Source of the DNA: UBA3537 sp038106885
GTDB taxonomy: Bacteria; Bacteroidota; Bacteroidia; Flavobacteriales; Flavobacteriaceae
DNA: 33,544 nt
Direction of reading: 5' to 3'
Assembly (NCBI GenBank): GCA_038106885.1
Contig: JAYNFX010000012.1
Coordinates: 1-33,544, forward strand
Position numbers and translations under genes: made by a program. The notes under the pieces are model-generated. The model was given only the letters and a program-made list of their open reading frames with translations, made no database searches and was not told the origin of the DNA. Below are positions 1 through 8,360 of the stretch, one piece after another. Position 1 is the first letter of the stretch. Each line of letters starts with the position of its first letter.

Positions 1-1741
1 AGTCAGCTGAGAAAGCTGAAGAAGCATCTCTACGAATCATACCAGATAAAATATACTTACCCATAAAATCATACTGTATCCTTGTAAAATATGATAATAG
101 CCTATTGTCATAAGTGTAAGACCCTGTCTCTTTTGCATCGTTTGTCCCAGTAGTTAAAGCTATATCTGCAAATTCCCAAGAGTTATTTGGAACATCATAT
201 CCTGTTGCAAATAAGCCGTCTCCCCAATCCTTAGTAACTGCCATACCAACTGTTACTTCAGCATTGTGGTCACCAAAAGAGTTTTTGTAATTAACAAATG
301 TATCCCAAGTGTATGAGTTATACATTTGTTTGTTTTGACTTACTGTACTTCTATCTGTATTAAATACTTTTCCAGCACCGTAATTAACTATTGGAGAAAA
401 AGACTTTGCTTTATCAGTGTAAGACTTGAATCCCATACGCGTTGTAGCTGTAAGAGCATCAGAAACTTTATATTCCAATTGGAAATTACCTTCAATACTA
501 TTACCAAAATAAGAATTATAAGTATCTCTTATTTGAGAAAAAGGATTGATAATCTCATTACCAAACAAACCGTTTTCATCCTCTTGATCAATGGCAAATA
601 ATGGAGAATAACTAATTGCATTGAACAGGACTGATCCTAAACCAGACTCATTAATTGTTTTTCTTTCATTAGCAAAGTAATTCAAGTTAAGAGTAGTCTT
701 TAGCTTGTCAGTAACATCAATACCAAGACTTAGTTTAACGTTATCCCTAACAAAATTAGATTTATCACTTGCAATAATACCATCTTGATCAAGGTGAGAG
801 GCACCTAAGTAATAAGTAACATTATCTGTACCCCCTGAGAGGCTAATGTTGTGATTTGTAATATTTGCTGTGTCAAAAAGATTATCTTGCCAATCAGTAT
901 TATTTCCTAAATTATTTAAATTAGGAAATGGGAGTGATTGTCCATTTGCAGCATAACTTTCATTTAATATAGCTGCATATTCTACATTATTCAAAAGAGA
1001 TAATTTTTTTGATGTTTCTTGAAAACCACTGTAGACATTATAAGAAACTTTAGGAGAAGAGTTTTTTGAACCTTTTTTTGTTGTAACTAAAATTACACCA
1101 TTTGCTCCTTCAATTCCATAAATGGCTGCTTGAGCATCCTTTAATACTGTTAAGGATTCAATATCATCAGGGTTGATACTATTCATTGAAGCAATGTAAC
1201 CATCTACAACAACCAATGGGTCATTATCAGAGTTACTGCTTACACCACGAACTAATATACGAAAACCACTACCTGGGGAACCTGAAGAGGTTGTTACAGA
1301 AACCCCTGAAGCTCGACCCTGCAAAGCTTGAGCAACATCAACTGGTTTTAATTTTTCAATTGTTTCTGATTTAACCATTGATACAGAACCTGTCACATCT
1401 TTCCTGCTTTTAGATCCATAACCAATTAGTATAACTTCTTCTAATGCTTCATTGTCTTCAGATAATGATACATCCATAGATGATGAAGCTGGTAGCTCTA
1501 GAGTTTGATAACCTACATAGGAAAAAACTAATATAGATCCAGCTGAAACATCAGACAAAACGAAATTACCGTCAAAATCTGTAACTGTACCATTAGAAGT
1601 GTTTTTAACTACAATATTGACGCCTGGAATTGGCATGGCATCAACACTTGATTTAACTGTTCCTGAAGCTGAAAACGTTTGCGAAAATGAAAATGATGAA
1701 CACAATACAATTAGCATCAAGGAATAAATTATTCTTTTCAT
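1..1741 (-). CDS. SusC/RagA-family TonB-linked outer membrane receptor, 3' end cut off by window edge
   Basis: The first 580 residues of a SusC/RagA-type TonB-dependent receptor are readable without a stop from the ATG at 1741 down to base 2. Family members are about 1000 residues, so roughly 400 C-terminal residues of the barrel lie outside the window. Seen in order: a signal peptide ending near FSFSQ (residue 21), a carboxypeptidase-like regulatory domain (about 25-95, with GTVTDFDGNF and SYVGYQ), the SusC signature EEVILIGYGSKS (about 101-112), then the plug domain (about 115-225, with QGRASGV, VVVDGY, LKDAQAAIYG and GANGVILVTTKKG), followed by barrel strands. Proteins of this family import oligosaccharides or peptides across the outer membrane with a SusD lipoprotein, using TonB energy. 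No SusD is visible; it would lie to the left of the window. The sensor-regulator at 1971-4799 is directly upstream on the same strand. The substrate cannot be told. Confidence 0.93.
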   Translation of the reverse strand, partial: MKRIIYSLMLIVLCSSFSFSQTFSASGTVKSSVDAMPIPGVNIVVKNTSNGTVTDFDGNFVLSDVSAGSILVFSYVGYQTLELPASSSMDVSLSEDNEALEEVILIGYGSKSRKDVTGSVSMVKSETIEKLKPVDVAQALQGRASGVSVTTSSGSPGSGFRILVRGVSSNSDNDPLVVVDGYIASMNSINPDDIESLTVLKDAQAAIYGIEGANGVILVTTKKGSKNSSPKVSYNVYSGFQETSKKLSLLNNVEYAAILNESYAANGQSLPFPNLNNLGNNTDWQDNLFDTANITNHNISLSGGTDNVTYYLGASHLDQDGIIASDKSNFVRDNVKLSLGIDVTDKLKTTLNLNYFANERKTINESGLGSVLFNAISYSPLFAIDQEDENGLFGNEIINPFSQIRDTYNSYFGNSIEGNFQLEYKVSDALTATTRMGFKSYTDKAKSFSPIVNYGAGKVFNTDRSTVSQNKQMYNSYTWDTFVNYKNSFGDHNAEVTVGMAVTKDWGDGLFATGYDVPNNSWEFADIALTTGTNDAKETGSYTYDNRLLSYFTRIQYDFMGKYILSGMIRRDASSAFSAD

Positions 1742-1851
1742 AAAATTTGGTTTGTTTGATTTTGTTAAAAATATCATAACATATTGTTAAGGCAAATAAT
1801 TAAACCTCTACAAATAATATACACATAATGAAATTTTTGTTTTTCTTTGAA

Positions 1852-1895
1852 AAATATACAATATCAGGTTAAATTTAGAATATCAAATATACAAT
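1852..1895. repeat. 11-bp direct repeat in the SusC upstream region
   Basis: AAATATACAAT occurs at 1852-1862 and again at 1885-1895, 33 bases apart. The second copy overlaps the predicted -7 element of the SusC-type gene. It could be a paired binding site for the neighbouring HTH regulator, but in DNA this AT-rich a chance repeat is also possible. Confidence 0.4.
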
Positions 1896-1916
1896 GATAA
1901 AAGTCAAATGTAGCAA
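1884..1916 (-). promoter_or_regulatory. Predicted promoter of the SusC-type gene
   Basis: On the minus strand, TATATTTG (1891-1884) is an exact match to the Bacteroidota -7 element TAnnTTTG. A TTG (1916-1914) lies 22 bases upstream as a -33 element. Transcription would start near 1877, giving a leader of about 135 bases before the ATG at 1741. The -33 match is only three bases, so this is a sequence-pattern prediction. Confidence 0.4.
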
Positions 1917-1970
1917 TATATAGTATAAATGTAGTGGTTCTGTATAGTTAAATTTAACTTTTTTAAGATG

Positions 1971-4799
1971 TTATATGTCTAAAATATAATTTGTTAAACT
2001 AGTTTTTGGAGGTAAATCCATCTTTTTTCTCAAACGATATCGCTTAACCTCTACACTTCTGGGTGAAATATTTAAGAGTGGAGCAATCTCCTTTGAAGAT
2101 AAATTAAGTCTTAAATAAGCACATAATTTTAAATCGTTTGGAGTTAAGCTCGAGTGCCTTTCTTTTACAAGTTTCAAAAAGTCTTTGTCTGCATTATCAA
2201 AAGCTTCTTTAAATAGTTTCCAATCGTCAGTATTATTAATATTATTGTCAATTATTTTTATAACTTTTTTTAGATCACTAGGATTATTATTTTCTTGAAG
2301 TTCTGTTTTAATAGTACTTAAAAACTCATTTTTCTTAATCAAGCTCATTGTTGAAATTGCAAGTTCTCTATTTTTACTTTCAATATCAATTTCTAACTTC
2401 TCATTTTTCAATTTCATGAGTTTTTGATCACTCTCAAGCTCGCTCAATGCCATTTCCTTTTGAGATTTTAGTAATAACGCTTCCTGTTGTCTCTTGAAAT
2501 AAACTTTGTAAAGATTATGCACAGTAACTGAAATAATAATCAGTATTATCATATAAATTGTTAAAGCTAACTTAGATAAAAACCAAGGTCTATTTATAAT
2601 TACTGAAAATGAAGCTTGGTTTATAGTTTCTGAATTACCTACTTTCCCCTTAACTTTAAAATTATATTTTCCGAAAGGTAAATTTTCAAAAATTTGTGAT
2701 GCCTCAGTACTCCATGTAGACCAACTATCTGACCAACCTTCTAATTTATAAGAATATTTAGTTTCAATATCATTCCCGTAATTAGGAACACTAAACTCAA
2801 AATATAAATTATTATTTTCACTGCTTAAATTTGAAGATCCTGCCAAATCAAGAAATGTTTTAGCTTCATTTTTTGGATAAGCTTGAGCCAAATTTATATT
2901 TATCTTTTGGTTATCGTATGAATTAACTAAATCATTCCTCAATATATAATAACCATTTGATGACCCAAGAAGAAACTCATTATCTGCTATTTTAGTAAGA
3001 TTTTCAAAACCCATAACAACGTTTCTGAAATTTGTGTATTTGATAGGAATCTGTTCAACGTTTGGCTTATTGCTAAGGCTTCCTGGTGAAATTAATAAAA
3101 TACTATTTCCACTAAAACACCACTTCATATTTTGGGTTGACTTTACGTCCAAAAGTGTAGTTGTAGTTGAATACTGATCAAATATCTCAAAGAAATTGTC
3201 TGCTTTTGTAAAGTTTGAAAAATCAGATTTTAATTTATATACCCCATTTGAAGATGTATAAAAATATTCATCTGTAAAATTTAATATATTAGACCCACTT
3301 CCTTTATTAATTTCATTAACTAAATTGATATCTATTAATTTTTTAAAATCATCTGACATTTGAAGTTTAAACAATCCTCTCAATTCATGGTTAACATAAA
3401 TTGTATTTTCAATAATTTGAAAAAAACGACTCGATATATCAAATCCATCAACTTTATAAGCATATCGCCACTGTTTGTTCGACTTTTCTAATATGTGTAG
3501 CCCCTTATAATTTCCTTGCAAAACATAGTTAGTATTTTCTATTTTTTTAAAATCCCAGCTACCATTTGCATTAAAAATTTCTGTCATTATTTTATTTTCA
3601 TCAATAATCAAAGTCCCCCTATTGTGCCCACAAAATAGTAATCCATCAATTACTTTTAAATTCCAAACCTGTCCACTGGTTCCATTAATAAAACCAAACG
3701 GCCCATCATAATCTCTTGCTTTGAAAAATAATCCTTGATTCGTTCCGAGATACAAAAAGCCATCATGAACAATAGAGGTATAAACAGTTCCTATTTGACC
3801 AGAGTTATCATTATAAACTCTAAATCTTGAAGATAAATTTACATGACTAATCCCAATGTCAAGCCCAAGCCATAAATCATAATTAGAGTCTTGAAATACT
3901 GAAAGTACTGTATTGTTACTTAATCCTTTTTCAAAGTCAATTGAATATTTATAGGAACCGTCTGAATTAATATGAATAATCCCATTTGAAATTGTGCCTA
4001 AAACAATACTATCATCAACTAACTGATTACTGCTATATATTGATACTTTACTTAAGTCTATATTTTTATCCAATTCCCATTTAACTAGTTTATTGTTTTT
4101 AAAATATAGAATCCCATTATTGCTAGTTATAAATACAAGAAATTCATTGAATTTAGAAATACCAACTAATTTAGAATTTATGAGCTTAGGGTCATCAGAA
4201 ACTAATACAACATCTCCATTTATAATCTTATAAATACCATTATTTTTTTTGGCAAAATATATTATCCCATCTACATTAAAGCTGTTCCAAATTTCATAAT
4301 CAGAATTAATAATTTTATATGAGCTCCTTTTGAGGTCAATCAAATATATACTTGATAATGATTGGAATAAAATCCAATTATCTACAACTTCAATATTCCA
4401 AAATTGCTCATCATCTTTAATATCAATACCAAGTTTTACTGCAATAGACTCATATTTTAAAACTCCTAAATTGTCTCTTTCCCAAACTCCAAAGTCCATA
4501 TAACTTCCAGAGTAAATTTTATTGCCAATAGCTTTAACAGATCTAACAATTGAATTATTAATTTGATTATCAGGAACAGGATAGAGTGTCCATTTTGAAC
4601 CATTATACTCTAGTAAACCAGAGTTATTGGCAAAATACATGAATTGATTTTCAGTCTGAGTAATATCCCAGTTTTGATTCTCTGCTTTATAATTTTCTGG
4701 TGAAAATGACATTACAGATGGATGCTCTTGTGATAAGCAAAAGGAACTAATTAAGAATGTAAAAAGAAAAACAATCTTAGTGAGTAAGTCTTGTAACAT
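1971..4799 (-). CDS. Propeller / triple-Y / HTH sensor-regulator (LuxR-type HTH, no kinase domain)
   Basis: A 942-residue membrane-spanning transcriptional regulator. The signal peptide (residues 1-24, ending near FCLSQ) is followed by a long periplasmic region of beta-propeller repeats; a typical one is DSNYDLWLGLDIGISHV. A triple-tyrosine (Y_Y_Y) domain lies near 664-743, with a single membrane helix near 744-768. Next comes a charged coiled coil (about 769-830), and the last 60 residues form a LuxR-type helix-turn-helix (LTPNDLKLCAYL, SSKEIAPLLNIS, RSVEVKRYRLRKK). Hybrid two-component sensors of Bacteroidota share the propeller and Y_Y_Y architecture, but here histidine kinase and receiver domains are absent and the DNA-binding domain is attached directly. 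The gene lies just upstream of, and in the same direction as, the SusC-type receptor, so it is probably that locus's regulator. The ligand is unknown. Confidence 0.88.
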   Translation of the reverse strand: MLQDLLTKIVFLFTFLISSFCLSQEHPSVMSFSPENYKAENQNWDITQTENQFMYFANNSGLLEYNGSKWTLYPVPDNQINNSIVRSVKAIGNKIYSGSYMDFGVWERDNLGVLKYESIAVKLGIDIKDDEQFWNIEVVDNWILFQSLSSIYLIDLKRSSYKIINSDYEIWNSFNVDGIIYFAKKNNGIYKIINGDVVLVSDDPKLINSKLVGISKFNEFLVFITSNNGILYFKNNKLVKWELDKNIDLSKVSIYSSNQLVDDSIVLGTISNGIIHINSDGSYKYSIDFEKGLSNNTVLSVFQDSNYDLWLGLDIGISHVNLSSRFRVYNDNSGQIGTVYTSIVHDGFLYLGTNQGLFFKARDYDGPFGFINGTSGQVWNLKVIDGLLFCGHNRGTLIIDENKIMTEIFNANGSWDFKKIENTNYVLQGNYKGLHILEKSNKQWRYAYKVDGFDISSRFFQIIENTIYVNHELRGLFKLQMSDDFKKLIDINLVNEINKGSGSNILNFTDEYFYTSSNGVYKLKSDFSNFTKADNFFEIFDQYSTTTTLLDVKSTQNMKWCFSGNSILLISPGSLSNKPNVEQIPIKYTNFRNVVMGFENLTKIADNEFLLGSSNGYYILRNDLVNSYDNQKININLAQAYPKNEAKTFLDLAGSSNLSSENNNLYFEFSVPNYGNDIETKYSYKLEGWSDSWSTWSTEASQIFENLPFGKYNFKVKGKVGNSETINQASFSVIINRPWFLSKLALTIYMIILIIISVTVHNLYKVYFKRQQEALLLKSQKEMALSELESDQKLMKLKNEKLEIDIESKNRELAISTMSLIKKNEFLSTIKTELQENNNPSDLKKVIKIIDNNINNTDDWKLFKEAFDNADKDFLKLVKERHSSLTPNDLKLCAYLRLNLSSKEIAPLLNISPRSVEVKRYRLRKKMDLPPKTSLTNYILDI

Positions 4800-4911
4800 T
4801 AAATAAACTTATTTTGGTAAATAGTTAAAATAATTGTTGGATTAATTTTTGCAAAATACAACATTAAGATTAATATTATAACAACATTTAACAAAAATAC
4901 CTATACAAATC

Positions 4912-4932
4912 ATGTTTCATAATATGAATCAT
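4912..4932. promoter_or_regulatory. 21-bp near-perfect palindrome between divergent genes
   Basis: Bases 4912-4932 form an inverted repeat centred on 4922: ATGTTTCATA on the left and TATGAATCAT on the right share the central bases, and only the pair 4915/4929 is mismatched. The site lies about 113 bases from the sensor-regulator start (4799) and 117 bases from the small gene at 5049. A dimeric regulator site is plausible, but no function is shown. Confidence 0.4.
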
Positions 4933-5014
4933 ACAACTTAAATTTATATTTAAATAATTTATAATCAGTATTTTAAATATGCTACTACCTAAAATATAAT
5001 TAAAAAAAAATAAC

Positions 5015-5039
5015 TGTATTACTTTACACATGTAATACA
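5015..5039. promoter_or_regulatory. 8-bp inverted repeat just upstream of the small gene at 5049
   Basis: TGTATTAC (5015-5022) and GTAATACA (5032-5039) are exact reverse complements separated by nine bases. The repeat ends nine bases before the ATG at 5049. It could be a repressor operator over the promoter or a hairpin near the ribosome-binding region. No clear TAnnTTTG element accompanies it. Confidence 0.45.
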
Positions 5040-5048
5040 AAAATTTTT

Positions 5049-5420
5049 ATGAAAATTTTAAATAAAATTTATAGTAATACTATTATATTTACTGGCCTTA
5101 TGGAAAAAAATTTACAAATAAATAAAAATTGGATTATTTCAATTATCACTCTTGTTTGTTTTGCAGCAGAACCTGTTTCAGAACTTATCAAAGTCTCTGA
5201 TTTTGTTATTGTTGATTTCATTGACATAGAAAAAACAAATCAAAATGATATTTTAGAAATTGATGAAAGCGAATTTGATAGTGAATTTTTAAATAAATCA
5301 AGAAAGTCAATAGATCAATTCGAATTTAATGAAAATAAATCTATAAGGTCTCTAAGTTTAATTTCATACACTAAAGTTGATATAGACGTAGTTATTCCTC
5401 CTCCTGATTGCACATCTTAA
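5049..5420 (+). CDS. Small hypothetical protein with one hydrophobic segment, ahead of the SulP gene
   Basis: I do not recognise this 123-residue protein with any certainty. A short basic N-terminus leads into a hydrophobic stretch (about residues 29-40, WIISIITLVCFA), then an acidic, Ile/Asp-rich middle and a short tail ending PPPDCTS. That is consistent with an exported or membrane-anchored small protein. An internal ATG at residue 18 (base 5100) would place the hydrophobic segment nearer the N-terminus and is a reasonable alternative start. The gene is 72 bases upstream of the SulP transporter on the same strand, so co-transcription is possible. The last codons and stop lie in a 22-base tandem duplication. 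I have a vague impression that small proteins like this occur in other flavobacteria, but cannot confirm it. Confidence 0.6.
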   Translation: MKILNKIYSNTIIFTGLMEKNLQINKNWIISIITLVCFAAEPVSELIKVSDFVIVDFIDIEKTNQNDILEIDESEFDSEFLNKSRKSIDQFEFNENKSIRSLSLISYTKVDIDVVIPPPDCTS

Positions 5421-5445
5421 TTCTCTTGATTGCACATCTTAATTC
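5405..5445. repeat. 19-bp tandem duplication over the stop codon of the small gene
   Basis: TGATTGCACATCTTAATTC occurs at 5405-5423 and again, identically, at 5427-5445 (period 22). The first copy encodes the last residues (DCTS) and stop of the small gene; the second lies in the spacer before the SulP gene. This looks like a local replication-slippage duplication. Confidence 0.85.
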
Positions 5446-5492
5446 AAAAAACATTATTACAAAATATTATTAATAGACTATAAATTTAAGTC

Positions 5493-7046
5493 ATGAATCA
5501 TTTACACCCATTAAAAAATTTAAAAGCAGATATCCCTGCTAGTATTGTTGTTTTCTTTGTTGCCCTTCCACTTTGTTTAGGAATTGCTTTAGCTAGTGGA
5601 GCCCCATTATTTTCTGGACTAATTGCCGGAATAATTGGCGGTATTGTTGTTGGAGCATTAAGCGGCTCTGCTATTGGAGTAAGCGGGCCAGCAGCAGGAT
5701 TAGCTGCAATTGTATTGGTAGCAATATCAACCTTAGGAAGTTTCGAAAATTTCTTATTAGCAGTAGTACTTGGAGGAGTAATTCAAGTTTTATTTGGAAT
5801 ATTAAAAGCTGGAGTCATTGGATATTACTTTCCGTCTTCAGTAATAAAAGGGATGTTAACTGGAATAGGTATTATAATTGTTATTAAACAAGTCCCATAT
5901 TTCTTTGGAATTGATAAAAATGCTGAAAGTTCAAATTTTATTGACATGTTTAGTCAAATAAATTTAGGCGCAACACTTATAGCTTGTGTTGGCTTATTAA
6001 TACTAATCACTTGGAATGTTTGGCTTTCAAAATCATTCAAAATTTTTCAAATAATTCAAGGACCTGTTGTAGCTGTAGCAGTTGGAATAGTATACTATAT
6101 ACTTACTAAGGACAGTAGCACCTTTTCAATTGACAGTGCTAAGCTTGTTAGTGTTCCAGTTCCAGAAGACTTCTCATCATTTCTAGGACAATTCAGTAGC
6201 CCTAACTTTGATCAAATAACCAATCCTCAAATTTGGGTTACTGCATTTACAATTGCACTAGTTGCAAGTCTAGAAACACTTTTATGTGTAGAAGCAACTG
6301 ATAAATTAGACCCAAGAAAAAGAGTCACTCCAACAAATAGAGAACTTTTAGCTCAAGGAACAGGAAACATCGTCTCTGGATTAATTGGAGGACTGCCAAT
6401 AACTCAAGTAATTGTGAGAAGCTCAGCTAATATTCAATCAGGAGGAAAAACAAAATCATCTGCAATAATTCATGGTTTTTTATTACTTATATCTCTAATA
6501 ATTATCCCCACTTTACTAAATAAAATTCCATTATCAGTGCTAGCTGCTGTTCTTTTTATTGTTGGATATAAGTTAGCTAAGCCTCAACTTTTTGCTACTA
6601 TTTACAAACAAGGATGGAAGCAATTTGTACCATTTATAATAACAGTATTGGGTATTATTTTTACTGATTTACTTGTCGGGATTGGAATGGGATTAGCTGT
6701 CGGTATTGTAATAATTTTAATTAAAAATTATCAAAACTCTCACTTCTTGCACATTGAGAAAAAAAATGATGACATTGAAAAAGTTAAAATGACTTTAGCT
6801 GAAGAAGTGACGTTTATAAATAAAGGAGCAATTTTAAAAGAACTAGAACAAATCGCTCCTGATACTAAATTAGAAATTAATGTAAAAAACACTCGCTTCT
6901 TAGATTATGATATAATTGAAATTTTAGAAGATTTTTTATTGAAGGCTAAAAATAGAAATATTGAAATAAGTCTAATTTCTGAACGAGGCAATGTGAAAAA
7001 TCCTAAGAGTTTTATAGAATTTTTTAAACTAAAAATAAAAAAATAA
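5493..7046 (+). CDS. SulP-family inorganic anion transporter, probable bicarbonate uptake
   Basis: A 517-residue inner-membrane transporter of the SulP (SLC26-like) family. It opens with the characteristic first helices (DIPASIVVFFVALPLCLGIA, then a Gly/Ala-rich SGPAAGLAAIV segment) and has about ten to twelve hydrophobic segments. It closes with a short STAS-like cytoplasmic domain (about 430-510, including VTFINKGAIL and LEINVKNTRFLDYD). Family members move sulfate, bicarbonate or other anions, often with sodium. A beta-carbonic anhydrase starts four bases after the stop, which favours bicarbonate (BicA-like function); that substrate is inferred from context. As established knowledge, SulP/carbonic-anhydrase pairs are described in marine flavobacteria. 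Sulfate remains the main alternative. Confidence 0.92.
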   Translation: MNHLHPLKNLKADIPASIVVFFVALPLCLGIALASGAPLFSGLIAGIIGGIVVGALSGSAIGVSGPAAGLAAIVLVAISTLGSFENFLLAVVLGGVIQVLFGILKAGVIGYYFPSSVIKGMLTGIGIIIVIKQVPYFFGIDKNAESSNFIDMFSQINLGATLIACVGLLILITWNVWLSKSFKIFQIIQGPVVAVAVGIVYYILTKDSSTFSIDSAKLVSVPVPEDFSSFLGQFSSPNFDQITNPQIWVTAFTIALVASLETLLCVEATDKLDPRKRVTPTNRELLAQGTGNIVSGLIGGLPITQVIVRSSANIQSGGKTKSSAIIHGFLLLISLIIIPTLLNKIPLSVLAAVLFIVGYKLAKPQLFATIYKQGWKQFVPFIITVLGIIFTDLLVGIGMGLAVGIVIILIKNYQNSHFLHIEKKNDDIEKVKMTLAEEVTFINKGAILKELEQIAPDTKLEINVKNTRFLDYDIIEILEDFLLKAKNRNIEISLISERGNVKNPKSFIEFFKLKIKK

Positions 7047-7050
7047 AAAT

Positions 7051-7677
7051 ATGAATGCGCATACAAAAATAACACAAGACAAAATGACTCCTAAATCCGC
7101 AAAGGAGGAATTAGTAAATGGGAATAAAAGATTTGTGGAAAGTCAAAAAGTAGATCGTGATTTACTAAAACAAGTTGAACAAACTAGTACTGGTCAATTC
7201 CCATTTGCAACTATACTTAGCTGTATAGATTCAAGAGTTTCGTCGGAACTAATTTTTGACCAAGGTATAGGAGATATTTTTAGTGTAAGAATAGCGGGGA
7301 ATTTTGTTAATGAAGACATTCTTGGCAGTATGGAATTTGCTTGCAAGTTAGCTGGAACAAAGCTAATTGTAGTTCTGGGACACACATCCTGTGGGGCTGT
7401 AAAAGGAGCTTGTGATCATGCCCGACTTGGAAACCTTACCACTCTAATTAATAAAATTGAACCTGCTGTAGAAGCAGTAACTGAACCAAAAGATGAGAGT
7501 CTTAGAAATTCATCAAATATTGAATTTGTAAACGAGGTTGCTAAAAAGAATGTCTATATGACTATTGATAATATTAGAAATTCAAGTGAGGTGCTAAAAG
7601 CAATGGAAGACGCTGGAGAGATTGATATTATTGGAGGAATGTATGATATTAAAACTGGTGAAGTAAGTTTTTATTGA
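7051..7677 (+). CDS. Beta-class carbonic anhydrase
   Basis: A 208-residue beta-carbonic anhydrase, catalysing CO2 + H2O to bicarbonate and a proton. The zinc site is complete: C58, D60 and R62 in SCIDSR, then H111 and C114 in GHTSCGAVKGAC. Length and motif spacing are normal. No signal peptide is obvious, so it is probably cytoplasmic. It starts four bases after the SulP transporter and is almost certainly co-transcribed and functionally paired with it, interconverting imported bicarbonate and CO2, for example for anaplerotic carboxylation. The short TKITQDKMTPKSAKEEL N-terminus is usual for the family. Confidence 0.95.
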   Translation: MNAHTKITQDKMTPKSAKEELVNGNKRFVESQKVDRDLLKQVEQTSTGQFPFATILSCIDSRVSSELIFDQGIGDIFSVRIAGNFVNEDILGSMEFACKLAGTKLIVVLGHTSCGAVKGACDHARLGNLTTLINKIEPAVEAVTEPKDESLRNSSNIEFVNEVAKKNVYMTIDNIRNSSEVLKAMEDAGEIDIIGGMYDIKTGEVSFY

Positions 7678-7679
7678 AA

Positions 7680-8360
7680 ATGAAATTTAGATTAAAATTT
7701 ATTAATGGCCTCCTTTTATGGGGGTCATTAATTTCATACAGTCAAAATGACAATGGGAACTGGTTGATGTATTTTGGAACTAATAAAGTCAGTGAAAAAT
7801 TAAGTTTGCATTCTGAGGTCCAATATCGTAATCATACTATTAGTCCAACAAATATTGAGCAATTACTTTTAAGAACTGGTCTTAATTATCACTTTAATTC
7901 AAATGCACTTGCAACTTTTGGTTATGCTCACATTGGGAATTATGAATTTGAATCTGAACAGAAAAGTCCAGAGTCAGAAGAACACAGAATTTGGCAACAA
8001 TTTCTAACTTCAAACAATATAGGCTTAATAAAACTTGAGCATCGATATCGTTTTGAAGAACGATTTATTGAAAAAGATTTTAAAACCCGTTTTAGATATA
8101 GAATTATGTTATTTGCTCCTATTAACAAAAAGCAAATTGAAAAAGGTAGTTTATATTTAGGAGTATATAATGAACTTTTTATAAATGATAAAAGCCGTTT
8201 TTTTGACAGAAATCGCCTTTATTTTGGATTAGGTTATCAATATGAAAAAAACATTCATTTTCAAGTTGGATTTTTACGCCAAGAAGTTCAGTCATCTGTT
8301 AAATCTTTTCTGCAATTTGGCTTAATTTATAACACTGACTTAAGATCAAAAACTAATTAA
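7680..8360 (+). CDS. DUF2490-type outer membrane beta-barrel protein
   Basis: About 226 residues with a signal peptide (MKFRLKFINGLLLWGSLISYSQ) followed by alternating amphipathic beta strands rich in aromatic residues (GNWLMYFGTNK, LHSEVQYRNH, LEHRYRFEERF, LYFGLGYQYEKN). This matches DUF2490, a family of predicted small outer-membrane barrels of unknown function. I start at the ATG at 7680; a TTG at 7674 would add two residues and overlap the carbonic anhydrase stop. It follows that gene almost without spacing, so it is the third gene of the bicarbonate unit. Whether it plays a part in that transport is unknown. Its 3' end overlaps the convergent esterase by four bases. Confidence 0.8.
   Translation: MKFRLKFINGLLLWGSLISYSQNDNGNWLMYFGTNKVSEKLSLHSEVQYRNHTISPTNIEQLLLRTGLNYHFNSNALATFGYAHIGNYEFESEQKSPESEEHRIWQQFLTSNNIGLIKLEHRYRFEERFIEKDFKTRFRYRIMLFAPINKKQIEKGSLYLGVYNELFINDKSRFFDRNRLYFGLGYQYEKNIHFQVGFLRQEVQSSVKSFLQFGLIYNTDLRSKTN

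Noticed and set aside
326..601. 91-residue plus-strand open frame, and the similar one at 1186-1374
   Set aside because: Both lie opposite the open SusC/RagA reading frame, which carries clear family motifs; their translations look like antisense shadow sequence.
1742..1970. Search for a small RNA or terminator between the regulator and SusC genes
   Set aside because: No GC-rich stem with a U-run on either strand; only the promoter-like element and direct repeat stand out.
5015..5039. Inverted repeat as an intrinsic terminator
   Set aside because: The stem has little GC, the nine-base loop is long, and no U-run follows; position just before an ATG fits an operator or leader hairpin better.
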